Source of the DNA: Choristoneura fumiferana
Lineage: Eukaryota > Arthropoda > Insecta > Lepidoptera > Tortricidae
NCBI RefSeq assembly: GCF_025370935.1
Contig: NC_133473.1
Span: 11,886,903-11,950,902, forward strand
Direction of reading: 5' to 3'
Length of the DNA: 64,000 bases
A program made the translations under genes and the position numbers. The stretch's first letter is position 1; the number at the start of each line of letters is the position of its first letter. A model generated the notes under the pieces. That model saw only the letters and a program-made list of their open reading frames with translations. It was not told the origin of the DNA and made no database searches. Shown here piece after piece: positions 53,837 through 64,000 of the stretch.

Positions 53837-55775
53837 ATGTAAAATTAGGATTTTTTATTCTTTGTGCGCGGTCCGTGTCAAATATATCAAAGCTACCATG
53901 GCTGAAAAGTGTTCAAAATGATCTTCCTCGGAAGTATTTTTGAGCTCCTTTCTCATCTATGTATCTAACGCTGACAGCGCAAGTAGATAAACATAGGTTA
54001 TATAAGTAAAGTTAAAAAGATTTATTATGTCTTAGGATTATGTAAGTCAAGTAAAATATCATTCCTGGGTATAAATTCCTAAACTGACATAATTTTTTAC
54101 GTTTCAAATTATTGACGATGCATTGAACCACCCTTGGAACTAGAATCAGTACAGATATATATTGTAATTTGAGTTGGATCTGAGTTCTAGCTTATAAAAA
54201 ATGTAAATATTTTAAGTAAGAAGTTAGGAGAAACTTACACAGGATACAATATTATATGTGTTGCGTTGTCAATTTTTATTTGTTCACAAATTATAAAGAG
54301 GTTTTTTTTTTCGTTATTGTAATATTAGTCATTCGAATATATTAAATATTGTATCTTTGATAAGACATGGCGTTTTGTGGTTATTAAACAATCGATGTCA
54401 ACCACTTTTTGATAGATTTTCATCCTTGTAACCCAGAAAAGAAAGAGTGAAAATGATAATTGTTTTAGGGGTGCCAACTTACATTTCTGACCATTGGTAG
54501 CTAGCTAACTATAATTAATTAATTATCGTTTGATGTCTAATTTTGCTCCAAGTAATAGACCATTTTCTCAACGTATAATCGAGTTCAAAAGTAGTTTATT
54601 AGTGGACATTTACTTCGATTGCAAGTGTTGGACTGGCCGTATTCTAGAGATGGTAGATTTGCCGGCGGCCCTAGTCTGTCCTTCTCTGGCTTTCCACCTA
54701 CATGAAAATTTACCACTGTACCAGAGGCCGTATTGCCTAACGTTTCTGACGCTACAAAAGCGCATAATTCTATGAAGAACGCTCCTATGTGTTAGCGGTT
54801 TAGCTATCTTTGTTGTTATTATTTTAACTTCATAAGGACTACGGAATCATTCATTACGCGTTCGGACATGTACCTACTTGGCCGGTTTAAGTAGGTACTT
54901 CAAAGCAATCAAAGCTGATAAATAAGACTTAATTTTTTTGGATGTGGCACATTTTTGTATGTGCCTGAATAATTTTTGCAAACTGCTGGCAAATCTTGTA
55001 ATTGGGGAACGAAAGAAGGGCCCCTGTCAAAGTCGCTCTTGTATGTGTGTGCGTGCCACAGTGCGTGCGCGATACGTGTCATTTTGCTTTAGCCCTAGGC
55101 CAAGGCCGTTCCGTTTGTTCCCTAAATGTAGTACATTATATATTTCAAGTGTGTATTGTCTTAATTGCATGATTATACTGTACATCAAATTGTTATTAGT
55201 GTTGGTCTTTTAAGTTCCAATCGGTTATACTAGCTGATTGAGAGGGCAGATATATCGTACACTATAAAAACTAAGATTGTGTAGTTTAGCACATTGTGTT
55301 TGAACTGAATAGTATTGATTATTTGAAGTGTATAAAATTCGAAGAATTTATGGATTATGTTTGTGATAATTTTGTATGACTTAGCCTGGAACATTATAAT
55401 TAAAAACTAAGTACATTTCATATATGAATACGATAGTAGTTAAGTTCGTAACATATATTTTTAAGCGAAGCAATGATTGTAAATAACACGTTAGGCCCAA
55501 GAATGTGCGCATGTTTATGCCAGCTACAAAATTAAATGTTTGTAATCATTATTTTGGGAATAAATTAGCTCTCATAACGTGGAATTGCGGGTTTCATTTG
55601 TCCTGTAATGGATCATACTATTCCTTATAGTGTAGGTAAGTGTGTAACAGAAGTAATTAGTAACTAAATATATTAAAATTAAAAAAAAAACCCTGCTTGC
55701 TGGTGCACGTCCGAGTGCGGTGTAAGGCGCAGAGCTTTGTTAGCGACTCCGCTACTTACAAAAAATCCATACTTC

Positions 55776-57551
55776 CATACTAATATTATAAACGCGAAAG
55801 TAACTGTCTGTCTGTCTGTTACGCTTTCACGACAAAACCGCTGAACCGATTTGGATGAAATTTGGTACAGAAATAGCATAGACTTTGGGAAAGAACATAG
55901 GCTATCTTTTATCGCGAAAAAGAGGCTTTAAGGGGTTGAAATAGGGGATGAAAGTTTATATGGTGGAAGTTCGTCGCTGTCGAAGATAAAACGGTATTTG
56001 TATGAGCTTTTTTGAAAATTCGACCAGTGAGGGGATGGAAGTTCATATGGAAGGTCGTCATTATCGAAGATAAATCGATGAATCTTTATTAAACTTACCA
56101 TTTCGGCACGTGATTAAAAGATAAATAAACGTTTGTTCGTTCGTTTCTTTTTATTCTTCCTGTGAGGGGGGTGAAATAGGGCCTAAAACTTTATATGTAA
56201 AGATCGTCATTGTCGAAGACAAATCGATGGTCCTTTATGAAACTTAGCATTTGGGCACGTGATAAGAGATAAATAGATATTTGTTCGCGCGTTTTTTAAA
56301 ATTCTTCCTGTGAGGGGGTGAAATAGGGGATGAAAGTTTATATGAAGGTCGTCATTGTCGAAGATAAATCGATGGTTCTTTATGAAACGTGGCACTTGGG
56401 CACTTATTAAAAATAAATAGATATTTGTTCAAGCGTTTTTGAAAATTTTACCTGTGAGGGGATGAAAATTTATCTGGAACGTCGTCTTATCACAGATAAA
56501 TCGATGAATCTTTGTGTTTAGGTATTCGATAAGATAAGAACTAAAAAAACCGGTTAAATTCGACTCGGACTCGCTCATCAAGGGTTCCGTACGTAGGTAT
56601 TTATAAATTTCCAGTGTTAGAAGAGCCTATTTTAAGCTCATAAGCAAAATGTACGCAATGTGGGCTCATTTTAGATGGCTTATTGACATAGACAGTCAGA
56701 CATGAAAAATTATGATTTTTCAGATTTTTGTTATGTATATTGCTATAAGGGGAAAAAAATTGCTAATAGAACTACCTTTATACAAAATTCCAAGTTTCTA
56801 GGACAGCCGAAAGTACCCTATAACTTTTTCTGTTAAGGCGATTTGTATGGAAACACCTTTTTAATGACTAAAGCTTTTGATTGTGTTAACTAGAAGTTCA
56901 ATTTTTTCACAGCTTCCAGGACTATTGACCTGAGTTTAGGGTTTTAATTTCAACTCGATACATACTCCGCGCGTTTACGGGATAAAGGGTCTTGACAGAC
57001 AGACGGACGGACGGACAGAAAAGTGATCCTATGAGGGTTCCATTTTTTTCCTTTTGAGGTACGGAACCCTAAAAAACATTTGTTCCGGCTCTTTTCACAT
57101 TTAGACATTTTTCATACTTGAAAATATGGGGATGAAAGTTTGTAAGGAATTCCAAACAAATTTACTATAAGTATACCTATTTATCGGAAATATGTGTAGT
57201 TATGCTTAGTAAGAATGCCGTCTTAATTATAATCCTACCCTCCTAACTTACAATAAAGGACGTAAGATGATGTCAAGAGTTCACTATGAAGAATTAGTCC
57301 TTTTGTGTTGGCAGGGTAGAATACACGTCGTATTGCTAAAATGTGGCTACCCGCAAAATATTTATGTTTTACCAAAGAATGAAAGAACAAAAAAATAGTT
57401 TAGATATAAAGCAATGTATTAAAATAGGTTATTTTCAGTAAACCGTAAAAGTTTCTATGTTCTATTATTGGCAGAAAAGGTACCCTAAATAAATTAAATA
57501 CTATCCAAAGTTACTATTCCACGCGGACGAAGTCGCGGGCAAAAGCTAGTA
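55776..57551 (+). repeat. Composite dispersed repeat, 1.8 kb
   Basis: Opens CTAATATTATAAACGCGAAA and closes GACGAAGTCGCGGGCAAAAG, CTAGTA. Inside are five units of the 147-bp array also present at 22.3 kb (GTGAAATAGGGGATGAAA at 56318) and a TACGGAACCCTA segment (about 56575-57074) with ACGGACGGACGGACAG. This shows the array and that segment travel together here as at 22.3-23.2 kb. Confidence 0.65.
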
Positions 57552-57879
57552 CTAACTAAATTGTTTTGTTTCACTGAAAAACAAATCAAAAGAACAATGT
57601 ACCTAGTACGTAGTTCTAAATTGAAATTGTAATAGGAGAAGCGTAGTGATTATCTTATATTTTCCTTGGACGAAGTCGGGTACAAATCTAATAAAAATGA
57701 TAAGACAAAACAACAACCTTCAAAAGAAGAAGGCATCACGGTATAAATATCATCATCATCATGTCAGCCGAATAAATAAATATAATTCACACCAATTGAC
57801 CTAGTCCCAAAGTAAGCTTAGCAAAGCTTGTGTTATGGGTACTAAGAAAAGGATAAATATAATTATATAGATAGATACA

Positions 57880-58200
57880 TACTTAAATACATATCGTCAC
57901 TAATTTTAAAAAAGCTCTTATCCTTAAGATGAATGATTGGTCTCGCGCGCGAGACCAATCATTCATCTAAGCTCTTATCTTAAAATCGGCAGTTTTTATG
58001 AGTGAATTTTATGAACTTCATTTCAAGGGCCACTTTTGTTAACGTATCGATCGATTTGAGATACGAGATTTTTTCAAATTAGTGACGATATTAAACAAAC
58101 ATTCGTATTTTTCATACAAATATCTGCCCCGACACGGGAATCGAACCCGGGACCTCAAGCTTCGTAGTCAGGTTCTCTATCCACTAGGCCATCTGGTCGT
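57880..58200 (-). mobile_element. tRNA-derived SINE with tRNA-Arg-like head
   Basis: On the minus strand the head (58199-58127) reads GGCCTAGTGGATAGAGAACC, then TGACTACGAAGC (anticodon-loop position ACG, as in tRNA-Arg) and GGGTTCGATTCCCGTGTCGG as B box. A body follows with no coding capacity. The long SINE body and lost stem pairing argue against a working tRNA gene. Confidence 0.75.
57928..57969. repeat. Perfect 42-bp palindrome in the SINE body
   Basis: AGATGAATGATTGGTCTCGCG is followed by its exact complement. The direct repeat AAGCTCTTATC(C)TTAA flanks it at about 57912 and 57970. Confidence 0.9.
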
Positions 58201-58669
58201 CTAAACAACACAAGACAAGACAAGGAAAATTATTCATTTAGCCAATATGTATAAATTTAATGCAAAAGGATTTTACATGCAATTTCCATACAGCGTGTTA
58301 TTTCCTGGATGGAACATGTTTAAAATAAAAGTCAAGAATTTCGTGACATTATTTTATTATTTTAATTAATTGTCATTTAACTCTTACCTAAAATAACTAG
58401 GTACAAATGCAAACAATATTAATAAGTAACAGTCAAACTGTTAAATAAATATTCATAGTTCACAAAAAGATTCTATTATTAAAAAGCACTTATTATATCA
58501 CAATTGTGTACTCCATTGTTATGATATTAACATCAAAATACTTAGTAATAAACTTAAAGCCTATTCCAATGTAGGTAGACATGACATATGAAAGTGGAGG
58601 TCCGTAATCACATAGATTCAGTTGCATTTATCTACTTCAAATAGATCTTATCGGTTTTCTAATTTAAAT

Positions 58670-58675
58670 TTTATT
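58670..58675 (-). other. Poly(A) signal of the MFSD6-like gene
   Basis: AATAAA on the minus strand, 53 nt past the stop codon at 58728. Confidence 0.65.
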
Positions 58676-58727
58676 CCAGGTATGAAGGCAAATCATTAAG
58701 ACACTTGAGTTTAGGGCTAGTCGTGAT

Positions 58728-61700
58728 TTAATAGCGGAAATGACCCTTTCTGGAGCGTTCTTCGTGGTATACACGAGTAGGGGAGTATGTTCCGTTGGAG
58801 CCCCCGTTCGTGTTCAAGCCTGAAACAAACGAGTTGGAATTATTTTTCTGTTCCTGAATTGACGGAGTGGTGTTTCGACGTACCTTTGCCATTCAGACGT
58901 CCATCCACAGTGGGAGCTTTTGAAAAAGAAACAATAATTTATGTTCGTTGGACCAGAATATAAAGTGTAAGTAGAGTTTTCCATTCTATGTACCTTTGTG
59001 TTAATTAATTGTTTTTTTATCTTGTGAAAAACATCAGCTCGTATTTGAATATTTGAATTTTTTGCTTGAGACATGACATGAGTAGGTATGTACCACAACT
59101 ATAACAAATGACACATTTTTTTTAAATAATTATGGAGCCGAAAAATATTTAGAACAATGTGCGATACATTTGAAATTTATGATGAACGTTTTGGCGAAGA
59201 AAAGCATCGTGAAGAAATTTGAATACACCAGCGACGCAGTTCCATCAAATGTGTATGAGGTTTCCAATCCGCGCATACTAGGCCCGCGTGAGAACAGCGT
59301 GCTTGTGCGGCCCACGCCATCTCATTCTAAGAGGGAGGATGCCTTGTGCCCAATGTGTCAGTGTCAGTGTCAGTTAGGTTCCGGCACACACGGAGGCACA
59401 ACTGGCACAAGCCCGGATTCGAACTCACGACCGCTCTGCCTTAGAGGCCATAGGTCAAGCCACTAGAATACCACGGCTAACCTAGAGGCTACCACGGCTT
59501 CCAATTATACCATAGGTGTGGTTTTACAGTGACGCTTACGCCAGCGCGGTTGGTAAGCGCGGCCCGTAAAACTATGTAAACGATCAAGCGGACCGAACGT
59601 TAAACTAAGTAACGATCCAAGAGACGCAAAGCTCGTGGCCTGCGACGCTTATCAACCGCGCTGGCGTAAGCGTCACTGTAAAACCACCTAAGAGTGATAC
59701 AGCTACTGGTACACGCACCTTGCAACAGATGAGTGGGCGGCGGCGCGGCGGGCGAGGCGCATCGCGGCGCCAGCAGTAAATGGTACAGCGCGAGGTAGAT
59801 GGCGGCGGCTAGCAGCGCCACCACGCCGAGCGCGCGGTACGCGTCGCGGGCAGACTCCAGAGGTTGGCTCAACGTCACTATGCCGCTTACTATCGCGCCG
59901 ATACAACGACCTGCGAGATTGGTGATCGTTAGCAACTGGCATGATGTGGCTTGCTATCAGATATTAGGTGAATCGGTACCTATTGATTTGGTTCGTTAAA
60001 TAACGTTCGTCGTTCGTTCGTCGAAATTTTTTTTTCTTACCAATACAGAAATGCGCGATGACTGGCAGCGCCTGTCCCGTAGCTGTGTACTTTCTGGGCA
60101 CAAGATGGCGGAAATACAACATAGCCGTTACCCACACCAGGCTAATCGTGAACACTTCTAAGATCTCGCAAATCACTATCCAGTTGTAATTCGTGCTGTA
60201 CGCTAGACCTGTTGACAAAGATAAGTAAATTATTATTATTATTTAAATTATCAGGCAGGCAGTTGGAAGCAACTGTTAGGTGCCTGTATCTAGCTGTAAA
60301 TTACTTGCATTTCATGTTCGAGATACTGTGCTGTGGTTCGTGTACCTACCTAAGTATAATTAGTAGAATATTTACCCATATACTCGTATAAAGAGAAGAG
60401 AAGATGGAAGTTGGAGGGTGAGATAAAATAGGGGACATAGTGTCTGACCCCCAATATTATTGGAGAGACCAAAGCGTTCAAACTCCGGTGGCTCGAACAC
60501 GTGGAAAGGTTGGGAGAGGATCGAGCCGTGACGAGAGCGTACTTGGGACGACCGATTGGCGTAGACCGGTTGGTCGTCCCTGGTACCACAGGAGGGACGA
60601 GGTCCAGAGAGACCTTTTGGATCTCGGGGTCAAAGGCTGGCACGAGCTGGCCCAAGATCGTAAAGCATGGCGCAGTCTGGTGTTGGAGGCCAAGTCCCAC
60701 TTTGGGTCACTGCGTCCGGATAGTAAGCAGTAGTAAGTAAAACGTTGAGTTATAAACAATTAAGTAGTTACTCGTAAGTTCGTACCAGTGTACCGCAGGC
60801 AGTAGAAGGTGAACGCGGTAATGAAGACGTTCGAGTGTCCGACGTAGTCAACGACAGCTTCAGCCCACCACAGCGCCGGGATCGCGGGCAGCGCGCCGAT
60901 CGTCATCGTCAGCCCCAGTTCAGTCCAGGTACCGTTCAAGTCCATCACCATCCTGGATAAACATTTTCTTTTTATGAAGCAAAACAAACACGTAGTAACC
61001 CGCAACTATACAGAGTGCGTGTCTAATAATAACTAATAACAGAAAGCTGTAAGTAACTTTGGTTATCCCATAACACTGCTCTCGCGACGCTTTTATCTAC
61101 ATACGTCACATAGGTACGCCATAATATCAGATATTTCGGACCAGCCAAGGTGGTCAAAAATATCGGAACATGCACTATGCACTCTATTAAGTATTTCGTG
61201 TTTCGATATTTTTGAGCATGGCGACTGTAGCAGAGATGAACGAAGCCATTATAACACCACTCTTTTTGCGACGGGGCGGGGATTGAAAATTAATTTAATT
61301 TATTTTTTATTTATTGGTTTGCCAACAGATATAACACCATTAAAATTACAGAAAGTCGATAATTATGTTGGTAACATACACAGAGTGTTAATCCAATAAC
61401 AGGCAAACACAACCTGCATAACTATTCGTTACAATGTGGAGCGCAGAAAATCAATCAAGGACGTTCTAATTGACAGTCTAAAGTTTATAGAAATTATAGA
61501 TCAGTAAATTTATTCGATTGTTATCAAGACCCTAGCAGTCCTGGATTTTTCAATAGGCCGTATAGGCCGCGGCCTAGGGGCAGCAGCTTCCTAGGGGCGA
61601 CAGATTTCAGAGGACGAGAAAATTATTATTATAATTATTGGGGCAGCGGAAATAAAGTGGCCCCCATAAAAAATATAAATCCGGCACTGGACCCTAGTTC

Positions 61701-63872
61701 AAAGTCCTGGACCCTAGTTAAAAATCAGCTTATAACATCCTCAGGAAGTAGGAAAAGTCACCGATTAGCTTTTACTAAATCTACAAGTTGCAGGCAAGTT
61801 GTCCGTCATTGGTGTAGGTAAGTATGTTTTTGTGTGAGCATGGTTTTCGGTTGGTGGTCAAAGTTATCATAGCATAATTAAATAGGTATGTCACTGTTTT
61901 AAAACACTGCGCTGTGTGAATTGGCTCTATAGGATAGGTATTCAAATACTCTCTAACAAGCCTCATCATGGCAAGCATTAAAACTCCATCCCTACTCATA
62001 AGCCCTTAGGTATCTATAGTTACTAACCAAGGTAAGTAAGCGTCGATACCGCTCCACAATATGCCAAGCAGAGTGACGACGGCGAACACAGCGGCTGTCT
62101 CAGCGCCGTAGCGGCGCACGGCATTCATTGGCATCGCTAACATGCCTGTTGAGGTGTGCCACCACCACTCCGGCGTTGACAAAGGCATGCGACTGGGGAC
62201 ATTAAAGGTACAAGTATCATCTGTCTGATGTTGGTGACCCGGTTAATTCATACTAAGTAATGTGTCGCGCAACTCGGTTGCGTTTGCTGGTCGCGGTCGC
62301 CAATATCGGAATGCAACCTTAAGATAAGAGTATCTCCTCTAGTAGTAGTAGTCCGTAGTATCGGACCGAACCGAACATCATTTAAATTATTTATTATTTT
62401 TGCCGAAACAAGAGTTCGGCTTTAGTTCTAGTTTCGGCCGAAACCGAAATATAAAATGTATATATACCTATAAACTAGTTATTTCTAATTTTAATTTTAA
62501 CAGATCACAATCAGCCAGCCTCGAAAGACTAATTAGAATTCACTTATCATAGTTATCATTACCTAAACCTTCGTTCTTCGTTCCACGTTCCTACAAGATA
62601 CTTACCCTTATTAGTTTCGCCATGTCATTAGTACGCGGCTTAGTTTACGGACTGTTAATCCTGGAAAGCTGTTACAACTTTGCATGGGTTTGGGTATAGG
62701 TTATAGTTTGTAATAACACGGATAAAAAGCGATTAAATACATGGTAAAGGTTTCCAAATTAGAGTAAGGAATCTTACCTATCTACGATCAAGATGACGGC
62801 TCCGATCAGCATGAATGCAGCGTGCAGCAGGAAAGGTATGAGAAAGGGGTTCTCGGGCATGTTTTGTGAGGCCAGGCCTGCCAGTGGGGGGAATATGGCA
62901 AGGCCTATAGTCCCGAAGGCTAACTGCCGGCCCACGTCACCACGCCCTATGGATGTCTCTCGCGTGGCAATGACGCAAGCTGTGCCTAGAAGAGCCAATG
63001 CTGCCGTAGGCCATATGTCTGATAATACCCTGGAAAAAAGAAATGCAAACAATATTAAATTAACTCTGTAACTTAAATATACATATTTAAATATCTGAAG
63101 GCCCCAACTCTGCCACCTGTCAAGTTCAGCTTTTTGAGATTTGATCAGAAAGCTGTTTGTTTGCTAACCGATTAGTACCAATATTTAGGTCAGGTAAGTG
63201 TAAGCACCACAATCATACTGCGGTACAATTAAATTTATCCCTTTTGCGTCAGATAAGAAACTGAATTTAAAAACTAGAAGGCATTTTTTTAATGGACTGA
63301 GTCTGGGGACGAATATCAAGTCGTTGTTATGGCGGCTTCTGTAGGTATATACAGCATGAAATTTTATGGACCGTTCAAATTTTGTATTGCTCAGACCATC
63401 AATCTGGACAACTTTCATTATGGGAGCAACTCTGAAATCACGAAAAAAAACAGCAGTTTCATACAAAAGTTCGTTACCTACTTGACCAAAATGTATGAAA
63501 CTGCTGTTTTTTTTTCGTGATTTCAGAGTTGCTCCCATAATGAAAGTTGTTCAGATTTATGGTCTGAGCAAGTATACAAAATTTGAACAGTTCATAAAAT
63601 TTCACCCTGTATTTAACTCGTTGATTACTTTTGGAATACCTATAGGTATAAATTAAATTACTGCGACAAGAATATAAACCTTATAACAAAGTAGCTCCAG
63701 AAAGTGGTAGTGGGGTCTCCAGTGTAGATTTTGCACTCAGCATGTGCCAGGACCCCTTGAGGCTCGTCGTATGGATCCAATACTTGGCATCGCACGGTGG
63801 GGATACATTCATCGTCCTCTCCTGTGATATCGGCGAGCCGCTCTGGTGGGACTATACATCTGGCTTCTCCTC
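58728..63872 (-). CDS. Mfsd6: MFSD6-like major facilitator membrane protein, 3' part of gene
   Basis: Seven exons on the minus strand: 63872-63680, 63029-62778, 62192-62028, 60952-60786, 60208-60041, 59910-59719 and 58819-58728. Phases agree throughout, giving about 409 C-terminal residues; the 5' exons lie beyond 64000. The first visible exon is a cysteine-containing luminal loop (CIVPPERLADITGEDDECIP). About nine hydrophobic spans follow. Marks I associate with MFSD6 are DLNGTWTELGLTMTIGALPA, GHSNVFITAFTFYCLRYTG, and RHLVPRKYTATGQALPVIAH. The last exon is a short polar tail (TYSPTRVYHEERSRKGHFRY). The family belongs to the MFS_1-like transporters; the substrate is not known from sequence. 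GC-rich codons in exon 59910-59719 differ from the neighbouring exons. Family assignment good; orthologue within the family inferred. Confidence 0.83.
59170..59482. mobile_element. Two SINE remnants in opposite orientation
   Basis: A worn plus-strand body (AATCCGCGCATACTAGGCCC, then AGAGGGAGGATGCCTTGTGC, about 59200-59355) is followed by a minus-strand tRNA-like head (59482-59390) with AGCCGTGGTATTCTAGTGGC and a B box GAGTTCGAATCCGGG. Both lie in the last intron of the MFSD6-like gene. Confidence 0.6.
59513..59691. mobile_element. MITE next to MFSD6-like splice donor
   Basis: Inverted ends TGGTTTTACAGTGACGCTTA and CGCCAGCGCGGTTG, about 38-45 bp long, around a 90-bp middle. Its right edge is 27 bp from the donor of the 59910-59719 exon. 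Confidence 0.75.
60440..60735 (+). mobile_element. LINE C-terminal fragment (RTE/R1-like)
   Basis: Plus-strand peptide, split between two frames: LEHVERLGEDRAVTRAYLGR, GRPWYHRRDEVQRDLLDLGV and ELAQDRKAWRSLVLEAKSHF. This order (GRP-W-DEV-LGV-AQDR-W) is typical of the extreme C terminus of non-LTR retrotransposon ORFs in insects. It ends at a stop near 60731, inside an MFSD6-like intron. Confidence 0.75.
60953..62027 (-). other. MFSD6-like intron, 1.1 kb
   Basis: Contains an imperfect inverted repeat near 61130-61245 (CAAGGTGGTCAAAAATATCG against CGATATTTTTGAGCATGGCG). The rest is AT-rich with nothing recognised. Confidence 0.5.
63355..63604. mobile_element. 250-bp palindromic MITE in MFSD6-like intron
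   Basis: ATGAAATTTTATGGACCGTT at left mirrors AACAGTTCATAAAATTTCA at right. The inner arms, around GGGAGCAACTCTGAAATCAC, are almost perfect; the centre is near 63478. The two strong overlapping open frames here are mirror images created by the palindrome. Confidence 0.85.
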
Positions 63873-64000
63873 CTGAAGAGGTTGTAAGGTTGCATTAGAA
63901 GACAAGAAGTATGATGAGTGATGGCTCATTATTTAAAGTTCTTAAGGTAAATAAAAAGCAGTAGACAGGTAGATGTAAAGTAGGTGGATGTAAATAGGTA

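Larger units (their letters stand above)
53837..58669. other. ADD1 3' UTR and intergenic region to MFSD6-like gene
   Basis: No further host gene. A candidate AATAAA for ADD1 is at 55559-55564, which would make a 1.7-kb 3' UTR. A half copy of the 11.06-kb MITE lies at 54726-54765; a composite repeat at 55776-57551 and a SINE at 57880-58200 fill most of the rest. Confidence 0.6.

Noticed and set aside
58127..58200. Functional tRNA-Arg gene on the minus strand
   Set aside because: The tRNA-like region lacks good stem pairing and runs straight into a SINE body, so it is a SINE head.
59600..59718. Extension of the MFSD6-like exon past 59719 to a stop
   Set aside because: The extension runs into the MITE at 59513-59691; the donor at 59718 and terminal exon 58819-58728 keep phase and give a sensible tail with a poly(A) signal.

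Overview
The window is nuclear DNA from an insect, almost certainly a moth or butterfly (Lepidoptera). It is AT-rich, the genes are split into many small exons with GT-AG introns, and the space between exons is packed with repeat types typical of lepidopteran genomes: tRNA-headed SINEs ending in a GGCTGGGATGA-like tail, many short hairpin MITEs, mariner remnants, and dispersed elements ending in GTCGCGGGCAACAGCTAGTA or TACGGAACCCTAAAAA. No species is claimed, and there is no sign of prokaryotic or viral genes.

Layout. (1) 70-2557, minus: mitochondrial translation initiation factor 3, three coding exons, apparently complete. (2) 3564-5598, plus: ribosomal protein L39, three exons, head to head with mtIF3 across about 1 kb. 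(3) 5.6-10.2 kb: no host gene; a 975-bp inverted-repeat transposon, SINEs and a CGATATCGG-rich MITE. (4) 10371-37364, minus: a bestrophin (calcium-activated chloride channel family) gene with 11 phase-compatible coding exons plus one cassette or alternatively spliced exon. Its introns hold two dead mariners, tandem arrays and nested MITEs; intron 1 is 10 kb and contains a mariner into which another repeat, itself carrying a LINE fragment, has inserted. (5) 37.4-39.4 kb: shared upstream region of bestrophin and the next gene, with two hairpin MITEs. (6) 39375-53836, plus: an ADD-domain (ATRX-like zinc finger) chromatin protein related to Drosophila ADD1, nine coding exons, about 929 aa. Its intron 3 carries a large inverted repeat whose two arms act as before/after records of two later insertions. 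(7) 53.8-58.7 kb: no host gene; 3' UTR, then a composite repeat and a SINE. (8) 58728-63872, minus: the 3' two-thirds of an MFSD6-like major facilitator membrane protein; its 5' exons lie beyond the right edge.

The genes do not form a pathway. mtIF3 and RpL39 are both translation housekeeping genes and are divergently arranged; bestrophin and ADD1 are also divergent. I found no obviously new molecular system. The items most worth a second look are the splice-phase conflict and double open frame in the bestrophin C-terminal exons, the datable nested insertions in ADD1 intron 3 and bestrophin intron 1, and several hairpin elements lying within 30 bp of splice sites.
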